64,000 nt of DNA, taken from assembly GCF_009734445.1 (NCBI RefSeq), contig NZ_CP046457.1:1043501-1107500 (forward strand). Direction: 5' to 3'. Below the pieces are notes generated by a model. That model saw only the letters and a list, made by a program, of their open reading frames with translations. It did no database searches and was not told the DNA's origin. This document shows, one piece after another, positions 7,190-16,882 of the stretch. Source of the stretch: Candidatus Syntrophocurvum alkaliphilum. GTDB lineage: Bacteria > Bacillota > Syntrophomonadia > Syntrophomonadales > Syntrophomonadaceae. The number at the start of each line of letters is the position of its first letter. Positions within the stretch are counted from its first letter, which is position 1. Both the position numbers and the translations under genes were made by a program.

Positions 7190-9475
7190 CTAATTAGAGT
7201 ATAGGTTTTCAAATTGTTGATTATCTATTAGTACCTCTCTTTTTTTATTACTATCTAATTCTGAAACTATACCTCTTTCTTCCATCATATCAACAAGTCT
7301 AGCTGCTCTTGAATAACCAATTCTTAATTTTCTTTGTAACAATGAAACTGATGCTTTTCCATTATCAACAAATATTTTAACAGCATCCCAATATAATTCA
7401 TCACCAATATCTGTATCAGACTTTTCTAGCGTGCTTTCTAGTTCATTGGTTAATTCTGCTTTTTCTTCAACAACCACTTGGGATTTAATATAGTTTACAG
7501 TGTTTTCAATGTCATTATCTGATACAAATGCCCCTTGAATCCTAAATGGTTTTACAGCTCCTATTGGGAAAAATAGCATATCACCTTTACCTAAAAGTTT
7601 TTCTGCTCCACCCATATCTAGAATTGTTCTAGAATCAGCTTGGGACGATACAGCAAATGCAATTCTAGAAGGAATATTAGCTTTTATTAATCCAGTAACA
7701 ACATCTACTGATGGTCTTTGAGTAGCAACAATTAAGTGAATACCTGCTGCTCGAGCCATTTGAGCTAATCGACATATTGAATCCTCCACTTCCACAGGAG
7801 AAACCAACATTAAATCAGCTAGTTCGTCAATAATAATTACAATATATGGCATAAAGTCTTCACTAAGTTCATTATAACGGTTTATATCTCTAACGCCTTT
7901 TTCTGCAAATATTCTATACCTTTTCTCCATTTCTGTAACCATCCAACGTAAAACTACCGATGCTTTTTTAGGATCAGTTACAACAGGAGTCATTAAGTGA
8001 GGGATTCCATTGAAAACTGTTAATTCAACCATTTTAGGATCAATAAATACTAACTTTAACTCATCAGGAGATGAATTATATAAAAAGCTCGTTATTATAC
8101 AATTCAAGCATACACTTTTTCCTGAACCTGTTGAACCTGCAATAAGTAGATGAGGCATATCCTTTAATTTTGCTACAACAGGATTTCCACCAATATCTTC
8201 ACCTAATGCAAATGCTAAAGGACTATTTAAATTTTTAAATAATGATGATGTTAGTAGGTTTTTTAAACCTACACTTGCCATTAAACTATTAGGAACTTCA
8301 ATACCCACAGCAGATTTTCCAGGAATAGGTGCCTCCATTCTTATGCCAGGTGCTGCAAGATTTAATTGTAGGTCATCAGTTAAACTTAAAATCTTACTAA
8401 CTTTAACACCTGGAGCTGGAGTTAGTTCATATCTTGTTATTGCTGGACCACAACTTACTTGATTAACCTTTACTTTTATGCCAAAACTTGAAAATGTATC
8501 TTCTAATACAGATATGCTTTGTTTGATATTTTTCTTATCTACACTTTTTTCATTATTTATATTAGTTAACAATTCTAATGGAGGTTTTTTATAAATAAAA
8601 TCTAAGTCATTATCTGTTTTATTAAAAGAAATATCTATTGGTTCTGATTTACTCTTGTTTTTTTGTCTTTTAACTGGCTTTTTATCAGTTTTATCAGATT
8701 TATCAGTTTTATCAGCTTTAACATAATCAGTGTTATTTGATTCTAAAATATGTGGTAAATTATTATCTGTATCTAAATGATTTATTATTACGGGCTCTGT
8801 GTTTGTAGAATCTATAGTTGAAGGTTCTTCTGACAAGTTTTTAACATCTTTTTTAGATTCGCTTTCTTCCGGTTTGTAATACATAATGTCAACAAAATAA
8901 TTTCTAGTTTTTTTTACTATATTTATCAAGAATTTTATAATCTCAGATATAGGTTTTTCTATTATCATTATTATCGCTAATATACAGGATAATATTATTG
9001 CAATTACAGCACCTATATTACCAACTAATGTTACTAATGAATAAGAAATAAAACCACCTATATACCCTCCTCCAAGACCTTTTATTCCTGCATCCAAAGA
9101 CGTAATTCCTTTAGGAGTATTATAGATGCTTATAGATATTAGTATAGCAATTGCTAAAATAGCAACGCCCCACATTCTCACCGACCATAGTTTTTTTATT
9201 ACACCAATATGAATAGACCAAATTAGGAGAAATAAAGGAACTAAAATAGAAGCTAATCCAAAACTAATATCTATTAATCTCATTAGTTGAATACCTATTA
9301 AACCAATGAATTGGTCACTATCAGGAATACCTTGATAATTTCTTAAGCCTACATAAACAAATACGGCTATCATAAGCACTATTATTGATAATATTTCTTC
9401 TCTTATATAACTTTTCTTTTCTTTATTATTAGTTTTTTTATATCTAGTGGGCTTGGTTCTATTATTTTTTGACAT
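7190..9475 (-). CDS. ftsK: DNA translocase FtsK/SpoIIIE
   Basis: Septal, ATP-driven DNA pump that moves chromosome into the forespore or clears DNA from the septum. The N-terminal 175 residues contain about four transmembrane segments. A low-complexity, Lys/Asp/Thr-rich linker (about 205-300) includes DKTDKSDKTDKK. The motor domain has Walker A GSTGSGKS (447-454), Walker B IIIDELADLML and the RAAGIHLIVATQRPSVDV block. A C-terminal gamma winged helix (about 690-757) should read SRS/KOPS-type sequences. 761 residues matches SpoIIIE. In Bacillus the equivalent gene follows rnjB-tepA-ylzJ, and here the same order is kept with uppP inserted. Confidence 0.95.
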   Translation of the reverse strand: MSKNNRTKPTRYKKTNNKEKKSYIREEILSIIVLMIAVFVYVGLRNYQGIPDSDQFIGLIGIQLMRLIDISFGLASILVPLFLLIWSIHIGVIKKLWSVRMWGVAILAIAILISISIYNTPKGITSLDAGIKGLGGGYIGGFISYSLVTLVGNIGAVIAIILSCILAIIMIIEKPISEIIKFLINIVKKTRNYFVDIMYYKPEESESKKDVKNLSEEPSTIDSTNTEPVIINHLDTDNNLPHILESNNTDYVKADKTDKSDKTDKKPVKRQKNKSKSEPIDISFNKTDNDLDFIYKKPPLELLTNINNEKSVDKKNIKQSISVLEDTFSSFGIKVKVNQVSCGPAITRYELTPAPGVKVSKILSLTDDLQLNLAAPGIRMEAPIPGKSAVGIEVPNSLMASVGLKNLLTSSLFKNLNSPLAFALGEDIGGNPVVAKLKDMPHLLIAGSTGSGKSVCLNCIITSFLYNSSPDELKLVFIDPKMVELTVFNGIPHLMTPVVTDPKKASVVLRWMVTEMEKRYRIFAEKGVRDINRYNELSEDFMPYIVIIIDELADLMLVSPVEVEDSICRLAQMARAAGIHLIVATQRPSVDVVTGLIKANIPSRIAFAVSSQADSRTILDMGGAEKLLGKGDMLFFPIGAVKPFRIQGAFVSDNDIENTVNYIKSQVVVEEKAELTNELESTLEKSDTDIGDELYWDAVKIFVDNGKASVSLLQRKLRIGYSRAARLVDMMEERGIVSELDSNKKREVLIDNQQFENLYSN

Positions 9476-9611
9476 TAATTATTATCACCTCTATAAGCTT
9501 ATCGTAAAATCCTGCTACACAACCAAATTGTTTCTTGGTTAGGAAAACTATACAACTTTATTTCGATTGAATTTATTGTATTCCTTCCTTTTTTTAAATT
9601 ATAAAAAAAAG

Positions 9612-9630
9612 AACCAGATTAAATCTGGTT
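9612..9630 (-). terminator. Terminator downstream of uppP
   Basis: Stem AACCAGATT/AATCTGGTT followed on minus by C and eight T. A small repeat element separates it from the uppP stop. Confidence 0.8.
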
Positions 9631-9659
9631 TTTACCACTCTGAAGTTAAATGAATATTT

Positions 9660-9735
9660 GAAATTGGTTTCACTGCGAAAAGCTAAACTTAGACCATGGA
9701 ATCGCTGAGCTACTTTTTGCAGCAGAACCAAATTT
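9660..9735 (-). repeat. Short internally deleted MITE-like element, family 1
   Basis: About 76 bp. The left terminus AAATTGGTTTCACTGCGAAAAGC is mirrored by the right end, whose complement begins AAATTTGGTTCTGCTGCAAAAAG. The inner block AAACTTAGACCATGGAATCG matches the full-length copy at 38157-38397 but the centre is gone. It lies between the uppP stop and its terminator. Confidence 0.75.
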
Positions 9736-9739
9736 GTTT

Positions 9740-10522
9740 TTAAAATAAAAAATAAGCTACTAAAGTAAAGAAACCAACACCCCAGACATAGTATGCAAAA
9801 ACTGAAAGTCTTCCAAATTTAACTAAATTGACTACAACCTTTATAGCTAAATATCCAAATAAAGCTGAACAAATAAGTCCTATACCATACGGAAGTAAGT
9901 TCTTGATATAAATTCCAGAAGCAAAAACATCACTAAGTTGAAAAACTGCTGCTCCTAAAATAACAGGAATAGATAATAGAAAAGATAATCTAGCAGCAAA
10001 TTCTCTATCAAGTCCTGAAATTAAACCTGCAGCTATGGTTGCACCAGACCTCGAAATACCAGGTATAATTGCTAATGCTTGAAAACTACCTATCACAATA
10101 ATATCTTTAATAGATGTTTTTTCCTCAAGCTTTAATCCCAATTTTAAATTCGATAATTTTTCAGAGTATTTAAGTATAAAGCCAGTAAAAATCAGTCCTA
10201 TACCAACTACTAATAAAGAAGTAAAAGCTTTTTCTATTAAAGGTTCTAGGAAAAATCCTACTAGAGCTGCAGGAATTGATCCAATGATGATTAATAAAGT
10301 AATACGTGAAAAAGGTTTCTTAAGAATAGAAATTATATCTTGCCAAAAAGCTACAAAAACTGCTATAAGAGTTCCTAAATGTACAATAATACCAAAAGTT
10401 AATGGTGGTTCTTCAACATTAAGTAAATATTGAAAAATAACTATATGTCCAGAGCTGCTAACAGGTAAAAATTCTGTAATCCCCTGCACCAATGCAATTA
10501 TTAGTGCCTCAATTATTGTCAC
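9740..10522 (-). CDS. uppP: Undecaprenyl-diphosphatase
   Basis: Polytopic membrane phosphatase (BacA/UppP) that recycles undecaprenyl pyrophosphate to the monophosphate lipid carrier; it also affects bacitracin resistance. Signature motifs are present: an N-terminal [14 protein letters not shown] (about 14-27) and [14 protein letters not shown] in the middle. 260 residues with about eight hydrophobic segments is standard. The GTG start at 10522 follows AGAGGGG. Terminators and repeat remnants on both sides suggest a single-gene unit. Confidence 0.95.
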   Translation of the reverse strand: MTIIEALIIALVQGITEFLPVSSSGHIVIFQYLLNVEEPPLTFGIIVHLGTLIAVFVAFWQDIISILKKPFSRITLLIIIGSIPAALVGFFLEPLIEKAFTSLLVVGIGLIFTGFILKYSEKLSNLKLGLKLEEKTSIKDIIVIGSFQALAIIPGISRSGATIAAGLISGLDREFAARLSFLLSIPVILGAAVFQLSDVFASGIYIKNLLPYGIGLICSALFGYLAIKVVVNLVKFGRLSVFAYYVWGVGFFTLVAYFLF

Positions 10523-10550
10523 ATTGCCCCTCTCCCTACTACTAAATTAT

Positions 10551-10574
10551 AAAGCACGTCAAAAGACGTGCTTT
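10551..10574 (-). terminator. Hairpin after the tepA-ylzJ unit
   Basis: Perfect 10-bp stem AAAGCACGTC/GACGTGCTTT with a four-base loop. The downstream T-run on minus is weak (ATAATTT). It probably terminates tepA-ylzJ just ahead of uppP. Confidence 0.65.
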
Positions 10575-10616
10575 ATAATAAGTATATTATTAATTTTTAG
10601 CTTTAGAATTTAATAT

Positions 10617-10680
10617 ATTTGATACTCTGCGAAAAGCTAAATTCATATTAGGGAATCGGGCTAAGCAAACTTTTTATTAA
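10617..10680 (-). repeat. Decayed MITE-like fragment, family 1
   Basis: Contains CTGCGAAAAGCTAAATT and GGGAATCGGGCTAAGCAAAC, matching in order the terminus and the GGAATCGGCTGAGCAAAC block of the full-length element at 38157-38397. It sits directly after the ylzJ stop. Confidence 0.65.
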
Positions 10681-10688
10681 TTAAGTTT

Positions 10689-10910
10689 TTATTTAACTTG
10701 AAAATCCAAAGTTATAATATTACCAGGCTGATAATTAGTATTTAAAAAATCGCCAGGATCAGTACTGTTAATTTCCAAAACTCTCACACTATTATATTCT
10801 ATAGGCTCAACATTCATAACTCCACCTGAAGGTAGCTTCACCGTAACAGCTTTTTTATCTTTTTCAGAGGAATCCATGAGTTCAAAAGGATTTGGAGTAT
10901 ATACTATCAT
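10689..10910 (-). CDS. ylzJ: YlzJ-like protein
   Basis: Small 73-residue protein of the YlzJ-like family, function unknown. It begins with [12 protein letters not shown] and has a compact beta-rich composition, both characteristic of the family. Its ATG overlaps the tepA stop (ATGA), with GGAGGA placed inside the tepA end, so it is translationally coupled. The tepA-ylzJ-spoIIIE order matches Bacillus subtilis. Confidence 0.85.
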   Translation of the reverse strand: MIVYTPNPFELMDSSEKDKKAVTVKLPSGGVMNVEPIEYNSVRVLEINSTDPGDFLNTNYQPGNIITLDFQVK

Positions 10911-11626
10911 TGTAAAGTTCCTCCTGACTGATTAATTAATTCTTTCATTTTTACAATTGCTGTACTCATTCCACCAACTTCATCAATTAATCCACATTCA
11001 ACTGCATCTTCTCCTACAAGTACTGTTCCAATATCTCTAGCTAATTCACCTGTTCTAAACATTAACTCCCTAAACTTTGAGTCGGTAACATTAGAATGTT
11101 GAGTAACAAAATTAACTACTCGATCTTGCATTTTATCTAAGTATTCATATGTTTGTGGTACACCTATTACAAGACCAGTTAATCGTATTGGATGTATAGT
11201 CATTGTTGCTGATGGAGCTATAAAAGTATAATCAGAACTTACAGCTATTGTAGCTCCAATAGAATGTCCACCACCTAATATAATTGATACCGTTGGTTTA
11301 GAAAGACTTGTAATCATTTCTGCAAGTGCTAATCCTGCTTCAATATCACCACCAACTGTGTTTAACACAACTAATAAACCTTTTATTTGTGGATTTTCCT
11401 CAACTGCAACTAACTGAGGAATAACATGTTCATATTTAGTTGTTTTATTCTGAGGAGGAAGCACCATATGACCTTCTACTTGTCCAGTTATGGTTAAACA
11501 ATGAATATCACTTTTAAAACTAGGAATATCTACCTGCCCTAATTCTTTAATATTATCTAATTTGGCTTGGTTTTGGTCTTGAGGGTTTGGATTCTGTTCT
11601 TGTGGCGTAGGATTTTGTTGATCCAA
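10907..11626 (-). CDS. tepA: ClpP-family translocation-enhancing protease TepA
   Basis: ClpP-fold serine protease of the TepA/YmfB family, linked in Bacillus to signal-peptide or pre-protein processing. It has a Gln/Asn/Pro-rich N-terminal tail (1-22), then the crotonase/ClpP-like core. The nucleophile Ser122 lies in GGGHSIGAT and His145 in TIHPIR; an Asp from the C-terminal part would complete the triad. 239 residues is normal. The TTG start at 11626 is supported by AAAGGAG 8 nt upstream. It overlaps ylzJ by 4 nt. Confidence 0.9.
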   Translation of the reverse strand: MDQQNPTPQEQNPNPQDQNQAKLDNIKELGQVDIPSFKSDIHCLTITGQVEGHMVLPPQNKTTKYEHVIPQLVAVEENPQIKGLLVVLNTVGGDIEAGLALAEMITSLSKPTVSIILGGGHSIGATIAVSSDYTFIAPSATMTIHPIRLTGLVIGVPQTYEYLDKMQDRVVNFVTQHSNVTDSKFRELMFRTGELARDIGTVLVGEDAVECGLIDEVGGMSTAIVKMKELINQSGGTLQ

Positions 11627-11686
11627 ATTAAGTGCTCCTTTCTAATAAGTTCTTTAAATATAGATTTGCCTGTTTGCAAAAAAAAA

Positions 11687-11709
11687 TACGCAGAAAATAA
11701 TTCTGCGTA
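11687..11709. terminator. Bidirectional-looking hairpin terminator after rnj
   Basis: Stem TACGCAGAA/TTCTGCGTA with a five-base loop, and A-runs and T-runs on both sides, so it would work on either strand. The expected user is rnj on minus. Confidence 0.75.
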
Positions 11710-11716
11710 TTTTTTG

Positions 11717-11800
11717 GTTTACTGCTATACTAAGACCCAGTTGAGCAAAATTGTTTATCACGCTACTCGTCAATACTTTATCTCGAATTTGGCTCAGCCT
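11717..11800 (-). repeat. Degenerate MITE-like fragment, family 1
   Basis: Carries TTTACTGCTATACTAAGACC, GTTGAGCAAAATTGTTTATC and ACGCTACTCGTC, in the same order as the TTTAGAC/GCTGAGCAAACATGTTTATCACGCCGCTCATC blocks of the full-length copy. It ends with GGCTCAGCC. It fills the gap between rnj and tepA. Confidence 0.6.
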
Positions 11801-11807
11801 TTTTTTA

Positions 11808-13472
11808 CTAAACTTCCATGATTATTGGTAATATCATTGGCCTACGGCCTGTTTTTTCATATAAATGTTTACCTAACTTATCCCTAACCTGAGCTTTTAT
11901 AACTGCCCATTCCGTAAGGTTTTTCTTATAACAAATATCTAAAGCTTCTTTTGCTTTTTCTTTAGCGTCTTCTATAAGCTGTTCAGATTCTCTTACATAA
12001 ACAAAACCTCTTGTTACGATATCTGGACCTGCAACTACTTCGTTATTATCTTTATTTATAGTTACTACTACAATCATTATCCCATCTTGGGATAATTGTT
12101 TACGATCACGAAGTACAATATTTCCTACATCACCAACACCAAGACCATCCACTAAAACTTTACCTGCAGCCACCTTACCATTAAAAGTCGCCTTTTTTCT
12201 ACCTATCTCAATAACTTGTCCATTTTCAGCAACAAATATTTTTGAAGGTGGTATCCCTAAACTTTCCGCTAATTTAGCATGTTTCATTAAATGGCGATAT
12301 TCTCCGTGTACAGGAATAAAATATTTTGGGCGGATTAGATTTATTAATATTTTCAACTCTTCTTGAGCTGAATGCCCAGAAACATGTACCCCTATACCTT
12401 TTTCATAAATCACCTCAGCTCCTTGGCGGAATAATAAATCAACAGTTCGAGCTACAAGTTTTTCATTTCCAGGAATGGGGGTAGCAGATATTATTACTGT
12501 ATCCCCTGGTTGCAATACCACCCATCTATGATCTGCAGTAGCCATTCTAGTAAGTGCTGACATTGGCTCTCCTTGGGAACCTGTAGTTATTATTACTACT
12601 TTGTTAGGTGGATATTTTTTTATATCTTCCATTTCAATTAATACATCTTCTGATATATTAATATATCCTAGTTCCTTAGCTATTTTAACATTATTCACCA
12701 TGCTTCTTCCTACAACAGCAACTTTACGCCCGTATTTTTCCGCATTAGTCACAACCTGTTGTATTCTATGAACATTAGAAGCAAAAGTAGTAACAATTAT
12801 TCTTCCACTACATTTTCCAAATAACTCCTCAAAGGTGTTGCCTACAACTTTTTCGGACATAGTAAAACCAGTTCTATCAGCATTCGTACTATCTCCAAGC
12901 ATAGCAAGTACACCTTTTTCTCCGTATTCAGCAAGTTTTCTAAAATCAACTACCTGTCCATCTACAGGAGTTTGATCTAGTTTTATATCACCGGTATGCA
13001 ATACAATACCTAATGGAGTATTTATTGCCACTCCCATACAATCTGGTATACTATGACTTACTCTAAAAAACTCAGTTTCAATAGGTCCAGTTGATACTTT
13101 TTCTCTTGGGCGCACTACTCTTAAGTCTGCATTGTTAATATTGTGCTCTTTTAACTTTCCTTCTACTATACCTACTGTTAGTCGACTTCCATAAACAGGA
13201 ACATTAATCTCCTTTAATACATATGGTAAAGCTCCAACATGATCTTCATGACCATGAGTAAGTAAAATAGCTTTTACTTTTTCTTTGTTCTCTACTAGAT
13301 AACTTATATCAGGTATAACAACATCTATACCTAATAATTCCTCTTCTGGAAACATCAAACCACAATCTATAACAATTATAGTATCCTCATATTTAACTGC
13401 TAGCATATTTTTGCCTATTTCACCAAAACCGCCCAGAGGAATAAGTTGTATACGTGAATCCGCATCTGACAT
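11808..13472 (-). CDS. rnj: Ribonuclease J
   Basis: Cytoplasmic metallo-beta-lactamase/beta-CASP RNase with 5'-3' exo- and endonuclease activity in mRNA turnover and rRNA maturation. The zinc motif HGHEDH is at 73-78, further His/Asp ligands (LHTGD) follow, and the beta-CASP module has GSQGEPMSALTRMA and SGHSAQEEL. 554 residues is standard. The ATG follows AAAGGAGG. Its position between dapA and tepA corresponds to rnjB (ymfA) in Bacillus, but with only one paralog in view I do not separate J1 from J2. Confidence 0.95.
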   Translation of the reverse strand: MSDADSRIQLIPLGGFGEIGKNMLAVKYEDTIIVIDCGLMFPEEELLGIDVVIPDISYLVENKEKVKAILLTHGHEDHVGALPYVLKEINVPVYGSRLTVGIVEGKLKEHNINNADLRVVRPREKVSTGPIETEFFRVSHSIPDCMGVAINTPLGIVLHTGDIKLDQTPVDGQVVDFRKLAEYGEKGVLAMLGDSTNADRTGFTMSEKVVGNTFEELFGKCSGRIIVTTFASNVHRIQQVVTNAEKYGRKVAVVGRSMVNNVKIAKELGYINISEDVLIEMEDIKKYPPNKVVIITTGSQGEPMSALTRMATADHRWVVLQPGDTVIISATPIPGNEKLVARTVDLLFRQGAEVIYEKGIGVHVSGHSAQEELKILINLIRPKYFIPVHGEYRHLMKHAKLAESLGIPPSKIFVAENGQVIEIGRKKATFNGKVAAGKVLVDGLGVGDVGNIVLRDRKQLSQDGIMIVVVTINKDNNEVVAGPDIVTRGFVYVRESEQLIEDAKEKAKEALDICYKKNLTEWAVIKAQVRDKLGKHLYEKTGRRPMILPIIMEV

Positions 13473-13605
13473 CCAAACACCTCCTTTACTCTTTTTTAAT
13501 TTTAATAAGTAAATCCGAATATTCCGCTTTGCTTATTATATCTGATTGTTTCGAATCTAACAACTTTGCAAATTAATGTAAACTTAACATTTTTCATTTA
13601 AAAAT

Positions 13606-13636
13606 GAAAAAGATAGACTAAAAGTCTATCTTTTTC
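13606..13636 (-). terminator. Terminator after dapA
   Basis: Long perfect stem GAAAAAGATAGACT/AGTCTATCTTTTTC with a three-base loop, followed on minus by ATTTTTAAAT. It separates the asd-dapG-dapA unit from rnj. Confidence 0.85.
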
Positions 13637-13661
13637 AGTAATTTATTATTTTTACTTATTT

Positions 13662-14540
13662 TTATAATTTCTTATATTTTTTTAATAAATCTTTAAGATA
13701 AACTTTCTCTTCTTTTGTTGCTGGAATTAATGGTAACCTAAAGCTTCCTGCATTCATACCCATTAAATTCAAGGATTCTTTTACTGGCACTGGATTAGAT
13801 GTAATAAATAATCCCTTAAATATAGAAAATAGGTTTTTATGAATATCTAAAGCCTTTTTAGTTTCTCCTTTATCAAAGGCTTCTATCATACTCTTAATTT
13901 CATTTCCTACAATATGTGCAGCTACACTTACAACTCCAACTCCTCCTATTGCTAGCATAGGTAAAGTTAAAGAATCATCTCCTGAATAAATAGCCAATTT
14001 TTCATCTGTTTTTGTTTTAATTGCAGATACTTGATCCATATCACCACTAGCTTCTTTAATTGCTAATATATTGTCTATTTCTGCTAACCTAGCTACTGTT
14101 TCAGGTAATAGGTTAGAGCTTGTTCTACCAGGTACATTATAAAGCATAATTGGTAAAGAAGTGCTTTCGGCAATAGCTTTAAAATGACGATACATACCCT
14201 CCTGAGAAGGTTTGTTATAGTAAGGTGCAACAGCCATTATGCCATCTACACCTATTTTTTCTGCGTTTTTAGTCAACTCTACTGATCCTTTTGTATAGTT
14301 AGAACCAGTACCAGCCCATACCTTAACTCTGTCACCTACTTTGTTTTTAACTGTCTTATACATATTCACTTTTTCTTCTACTGATAATACTGGTGATTCT
14401 CCTGTAGTACCACAAACTACGATACCATCATTTCCATTGTTAGCTAGGTATTCTGCTACCTCTTCGGCTTTTGCATAGTTTACCTCTAAATCTTCTGTGT
14501 AAGGAGTTATCATTGCCGTTAATAGCTTAGTATCTTTCAT
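13662..14540 (-). CDS. dapA: 4-hydroxy-tetrahydrodipicolinate synthase
   Basis: Condenses aspartate semialdehyde with pyruvate, the first step specific to diaminopimelate, lysine and dipicolinate. It is a TIM-barrel lyase with the GTTGESPVLS motif, the Tyr region MLYNVPGRT and the Schiff-base lysine in LAIKEASGD. I set the start at ATG 14540 (MKDTKLLTAM, 292 residues, the usual length), with AAGGATGG upstream, rather than the TTG at 14558, which would overlap the dapG stop. It is downstream of asd and dapG in the same operon. Confidence 0.96.
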   Translation of the reverse strand: MKDTKLLTAMITPYTEDLEVNYAKAEEVAEYLANNGNDGIVVCGTTGESPVLSVEEKVNMYKTVKNKVGDRVKVWAGTGSNYTKGSVELTKNAEKIGVDGIMAVAPYYNKPSQEGMYRHFKAIAESTSLPIMLYNVPGRTSSNLLPETVARLAEIDNILAIKEASGDMDQVSAIKTKTDEKLAIYSGDDSLTLPMLAIGGVGVVSVAAHIVGNEIKSMIEAFDKGETKKALDIHKNLFSIFKGLFITSNPVPVKESLNLMGMNAGSFRLPLIPATKEEKVYLKDLLKKYKKL

Positions 14541-14554
14541 TTTTCCACCATCCT

Positions 14555-15784
14555 TCAATTTTTATTCCCCAACTGAAATTTGTTGTGAAGGGCCTTTACT
14601 GCTTTTTGCATATCTGTTTTTTTAACTAAACACCAAATATTTGTATAAGAATCCCCTGATTGAAGTAATGTTATATCTTCTTCAGTTAATGCTTCCATTA
14701 TCTTTGCCATAATTCCAGGTATACCTGTCATAGCTGCTCCAACTATTGCCACTTTTGAACAGTCTACCTCAATTTCAGGATATATATCAAGGTTTTTTAA
14801 TACTTCTAATGCTTTTTCTAGGGAATCTTTAAAAACGGTAAACATAATCAAGTCTGGCTGTACACTGATAAAATCAACACTTATATTAGCAAGAGCTAAA
14901 GATTTGAAAATTTTTAGTTCTATTTCTTTTCTATCCTTTATGTCATTAATTAAAATTCTTATTTGAGAAATATTTGAAGTATACGTTATACCTGTTATCA
15001 GACGATCTCTCATTATGTTTATTGTCTGTGCTTCATTTATATTATGAGTAACCATAGTACCAAGCGAATTTGTAAAGGTTGAACGTATTCTTAAGGGAAT
15101 ACTTTTTTGCATTGCTATTTCAACAGCACGAGGATGAACTACTTTAGCTCCTTCTCTAGCTAACTGACAAACTTCATTGTAGGTTATCACATCTAATAAC
15201 CGAGCATTTTCCACCACTCTTGGGTCAGCAGTCATAATACCTTCGACATCAGTAAAAATATCTATTACTTCTGCATTAATTGCAACACCTAGAGCGCTAG
15301 CAGTAGTGTCACTTCCCCCTCTACCTAATGTAGTTAATTCTCCCTCTTCAGTTACACCTTGAAACCCTGCTACTACTACAACAAAATCATTTTCTAAATA
15401 CTCAAATATTTTTTTAGGATTTACATATAGTATATGGGCATCTCCATAGTTTCCATCAGTAATTATACCAGCTTGTTCACCAGTAAAAAAAACACTCTTT
15501 ATTTCTTCGGCTATAAGCTTGCTAGTTAATAAGCTACCAGACAATATTTCACCGCAAGACATTATCATATCTAGCTCACGTTTTGGTGGATTCTCATTAA
15601 TTTGTTTAACTAGATTTATTAACGTATCAGTGGCATAGGGTTCATTCACTCTTCCCATAGCTGATACCACTACAACAATAGCATATCCTTCTTCTTTGGC
15701 TGCAATTATTGTTTCACAAACTTTTTCTCTAAGCTCAGGAGTAGCGAGTGATGTCCCGCCAAACTTCTGAACAACAATTTTCAA
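14555..15784 (-). CDS. dapG: Aspartate kinase (DapG type)
   Basis: Phosphorylates aspartate for the Asp-family pathway. The N-terminal kinase domain begins KIVVQKFGGTSLATPE and includes GRGGSDTTASALG. Two C-terminal ACT domains (about 265-405) should bind an allosteric effector, diaminopimelate in the Bacillus DapG ortholog. 409 residues fits the monofunctional class. The TTG start at 15784 follows AAGGTG. The neighbours asd and dapA and the dipicolinate genes indicate a role in peptidoglycan and spore precursors. Confidence 0.95.
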   Translation of the reverse strand: MKIVVQKFGGTSLATPELREKVCETIIAAKEEGYAIVVVVSAMGRVNEPYATDTLINLVKQINENPPKRELDMIMSCGEILSGSLLTSKLIAEEIKSVFFTGEQAGIITDGNYGDAHILYVNPKKIFEYLENDFVVVVAGFQGVTEEGELTTLGRGGSDTTASALGVAINAEVIDIFTDVEGIMTADPRVVENARLLDVITYNEVCQLAREGAKVVHPRAVEIAMQKSIPLRIRSTFTNSLGTMVTHNINEAQTINIMRDRLITGITYTSNISQIRILINDIKDRKEIELKIFKSLALANISVDFISVQPDLIMFTVFKDSLEKALEVLKNLDIYPEIEVDCSKVAIVGAAMTGIPGIMAKIMEALTEEDITLLQSGDSYTNIWCLVKKTDMQKAVKALHNKFQLGNKN

Positions 15785-15798
15785 TATTATTCACCTTC

Positions 15799-16815
15799 TT
15801 AATAAAGGTTTTTATCAACTACTATCTCAGCAATTTGTACAGCATTTGTTGCTGCACCTTTTCTAATTTGGTCAGCTACGACCCAAAATGATAGACCATT
15901 ATCACTAGAGATATCTTTTCTTATCCTACCAATAAAAACCTCATCTTTATATGAAGTGTATAATGGCATTGGATAAATATTATTTGTTGGATCATCTTGA
16001 ACTATTATGCCAGAAGAATCAGATAATATTCTTCTAGTCTCCTCAACTGATAATATTTTCTCTGTTTCTAAATTTATAGCTTCGGAATGACTTCTATAAA
16101 CTGGAACTCTTACTGCAGTAGCAGATATTTTTAATTCCGGTGTATTCATAATTTTTCTTGTTTCATTAACCATTTTCATTTCTTCTTTGGAGTAACCATT
16201 ATCTGTGAAAACATCTATATGTGGTATTAAATTAAAAGCTATCGGATATTGAAATGTTTGTGGTATCATTTCTGATTTATTTAAATGGCTATTTACATGT
16301 TCATCTAATTCGTTAATACCAGCAACACCAGCACCGGAAACTGCTTGATAAGTAGAAACTACTACTCTTTTTAAACCAGCAGCCTTATGAATAGGATTAA
16401 TGGCTACTGCCATTATAATCGTAGAACAGTTTGGATTAGCTATTATGCCTTTATGCCATTCTATATCATGAGGGTTTACTTCAGGAACTACTAGTGGAAC
16501 ATTGTCATCTAACCTATATGCTGAGCTATTATCTATTACCACACAATTATTTTGTTTTGCTAATGGTTCTAAGTGTTTAGTTATATTACTATCTACAGCA
16601 AATAAAGCAACATCAGCATTCTTAAAAGAATCTGCTGATGCTCCTTTAACTGTTAACGTTTCACCTTTAAACTTAAGTTTTGTTCCTTCCTCACGTGGAT
16701 CTGCTAAACATATTAAATCTTTTATTTTTATGTTTCTTTCTTCTAATATTTGTAACATTTCTTGCCCAACAGCTCCTGTTGAACCAACAACTGCTAATCT
16801 TACTCCATCTGCCAA
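15799..16815 (-). CDS. asd: Aspartate-semialdehyde dehydrogenase
   Basis: NADPH-dependent reduction of aspartyl phosphate to aspartate semialdehyde. The nucleotide-binding loop AVVGSTGAVGQEML is at the N-terminus and the catalytic Cys lies in NPNCSTI. SGAGVAGI and the His-containing VPVYRSHSEAI block follow. 338 residues is typical. The TTG start at 16815 is supported by GGAGG 8 nt upstream. It lies 15 nt before dapG. Confidence 0.96.
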   Translation of the reverse strand: MADGVRLAVVGSTGAVGQEMLQILEERNIKIKDLICLADPREEGTKLKFKGETLTVKGASADSFKNADVALFAVDSNITKHLEPLAKQNNCVVIDNSSAYRLDDNVPLVVPEVNPHDIEWHKGIIANPNCSTIIMAVAINPIHKAAGLKRVVVSTYQAVSGAGVAGINELDEHVNSHLNKSEMIPQTFQYPIAFNLIPHIDVFTDNGYSKEEMKMVNETRKIMNTPELKISATAVRVPVYRSHSEAINLETEKILSVEETRRILSDSSGIIVQDDPTNNIYPMPLYTSYKDEVFIGRIRKDISSDNGLSFWVVADQIRKGAATNAVQIAEIVVDKNLY

Positions 16816-16882
16816 AACAATTACCTCCTGTAAAAAATATCTAATTAGTATTGTAGCATAATAGCATTCCCTTGCTCAATGC

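Noticed and set aside
16816..16882. Lysine riboswitch ahead of asd or dapB
   Set aside because: Both gaps are too short and lack the L-box helices; no regulatory RNA seen.
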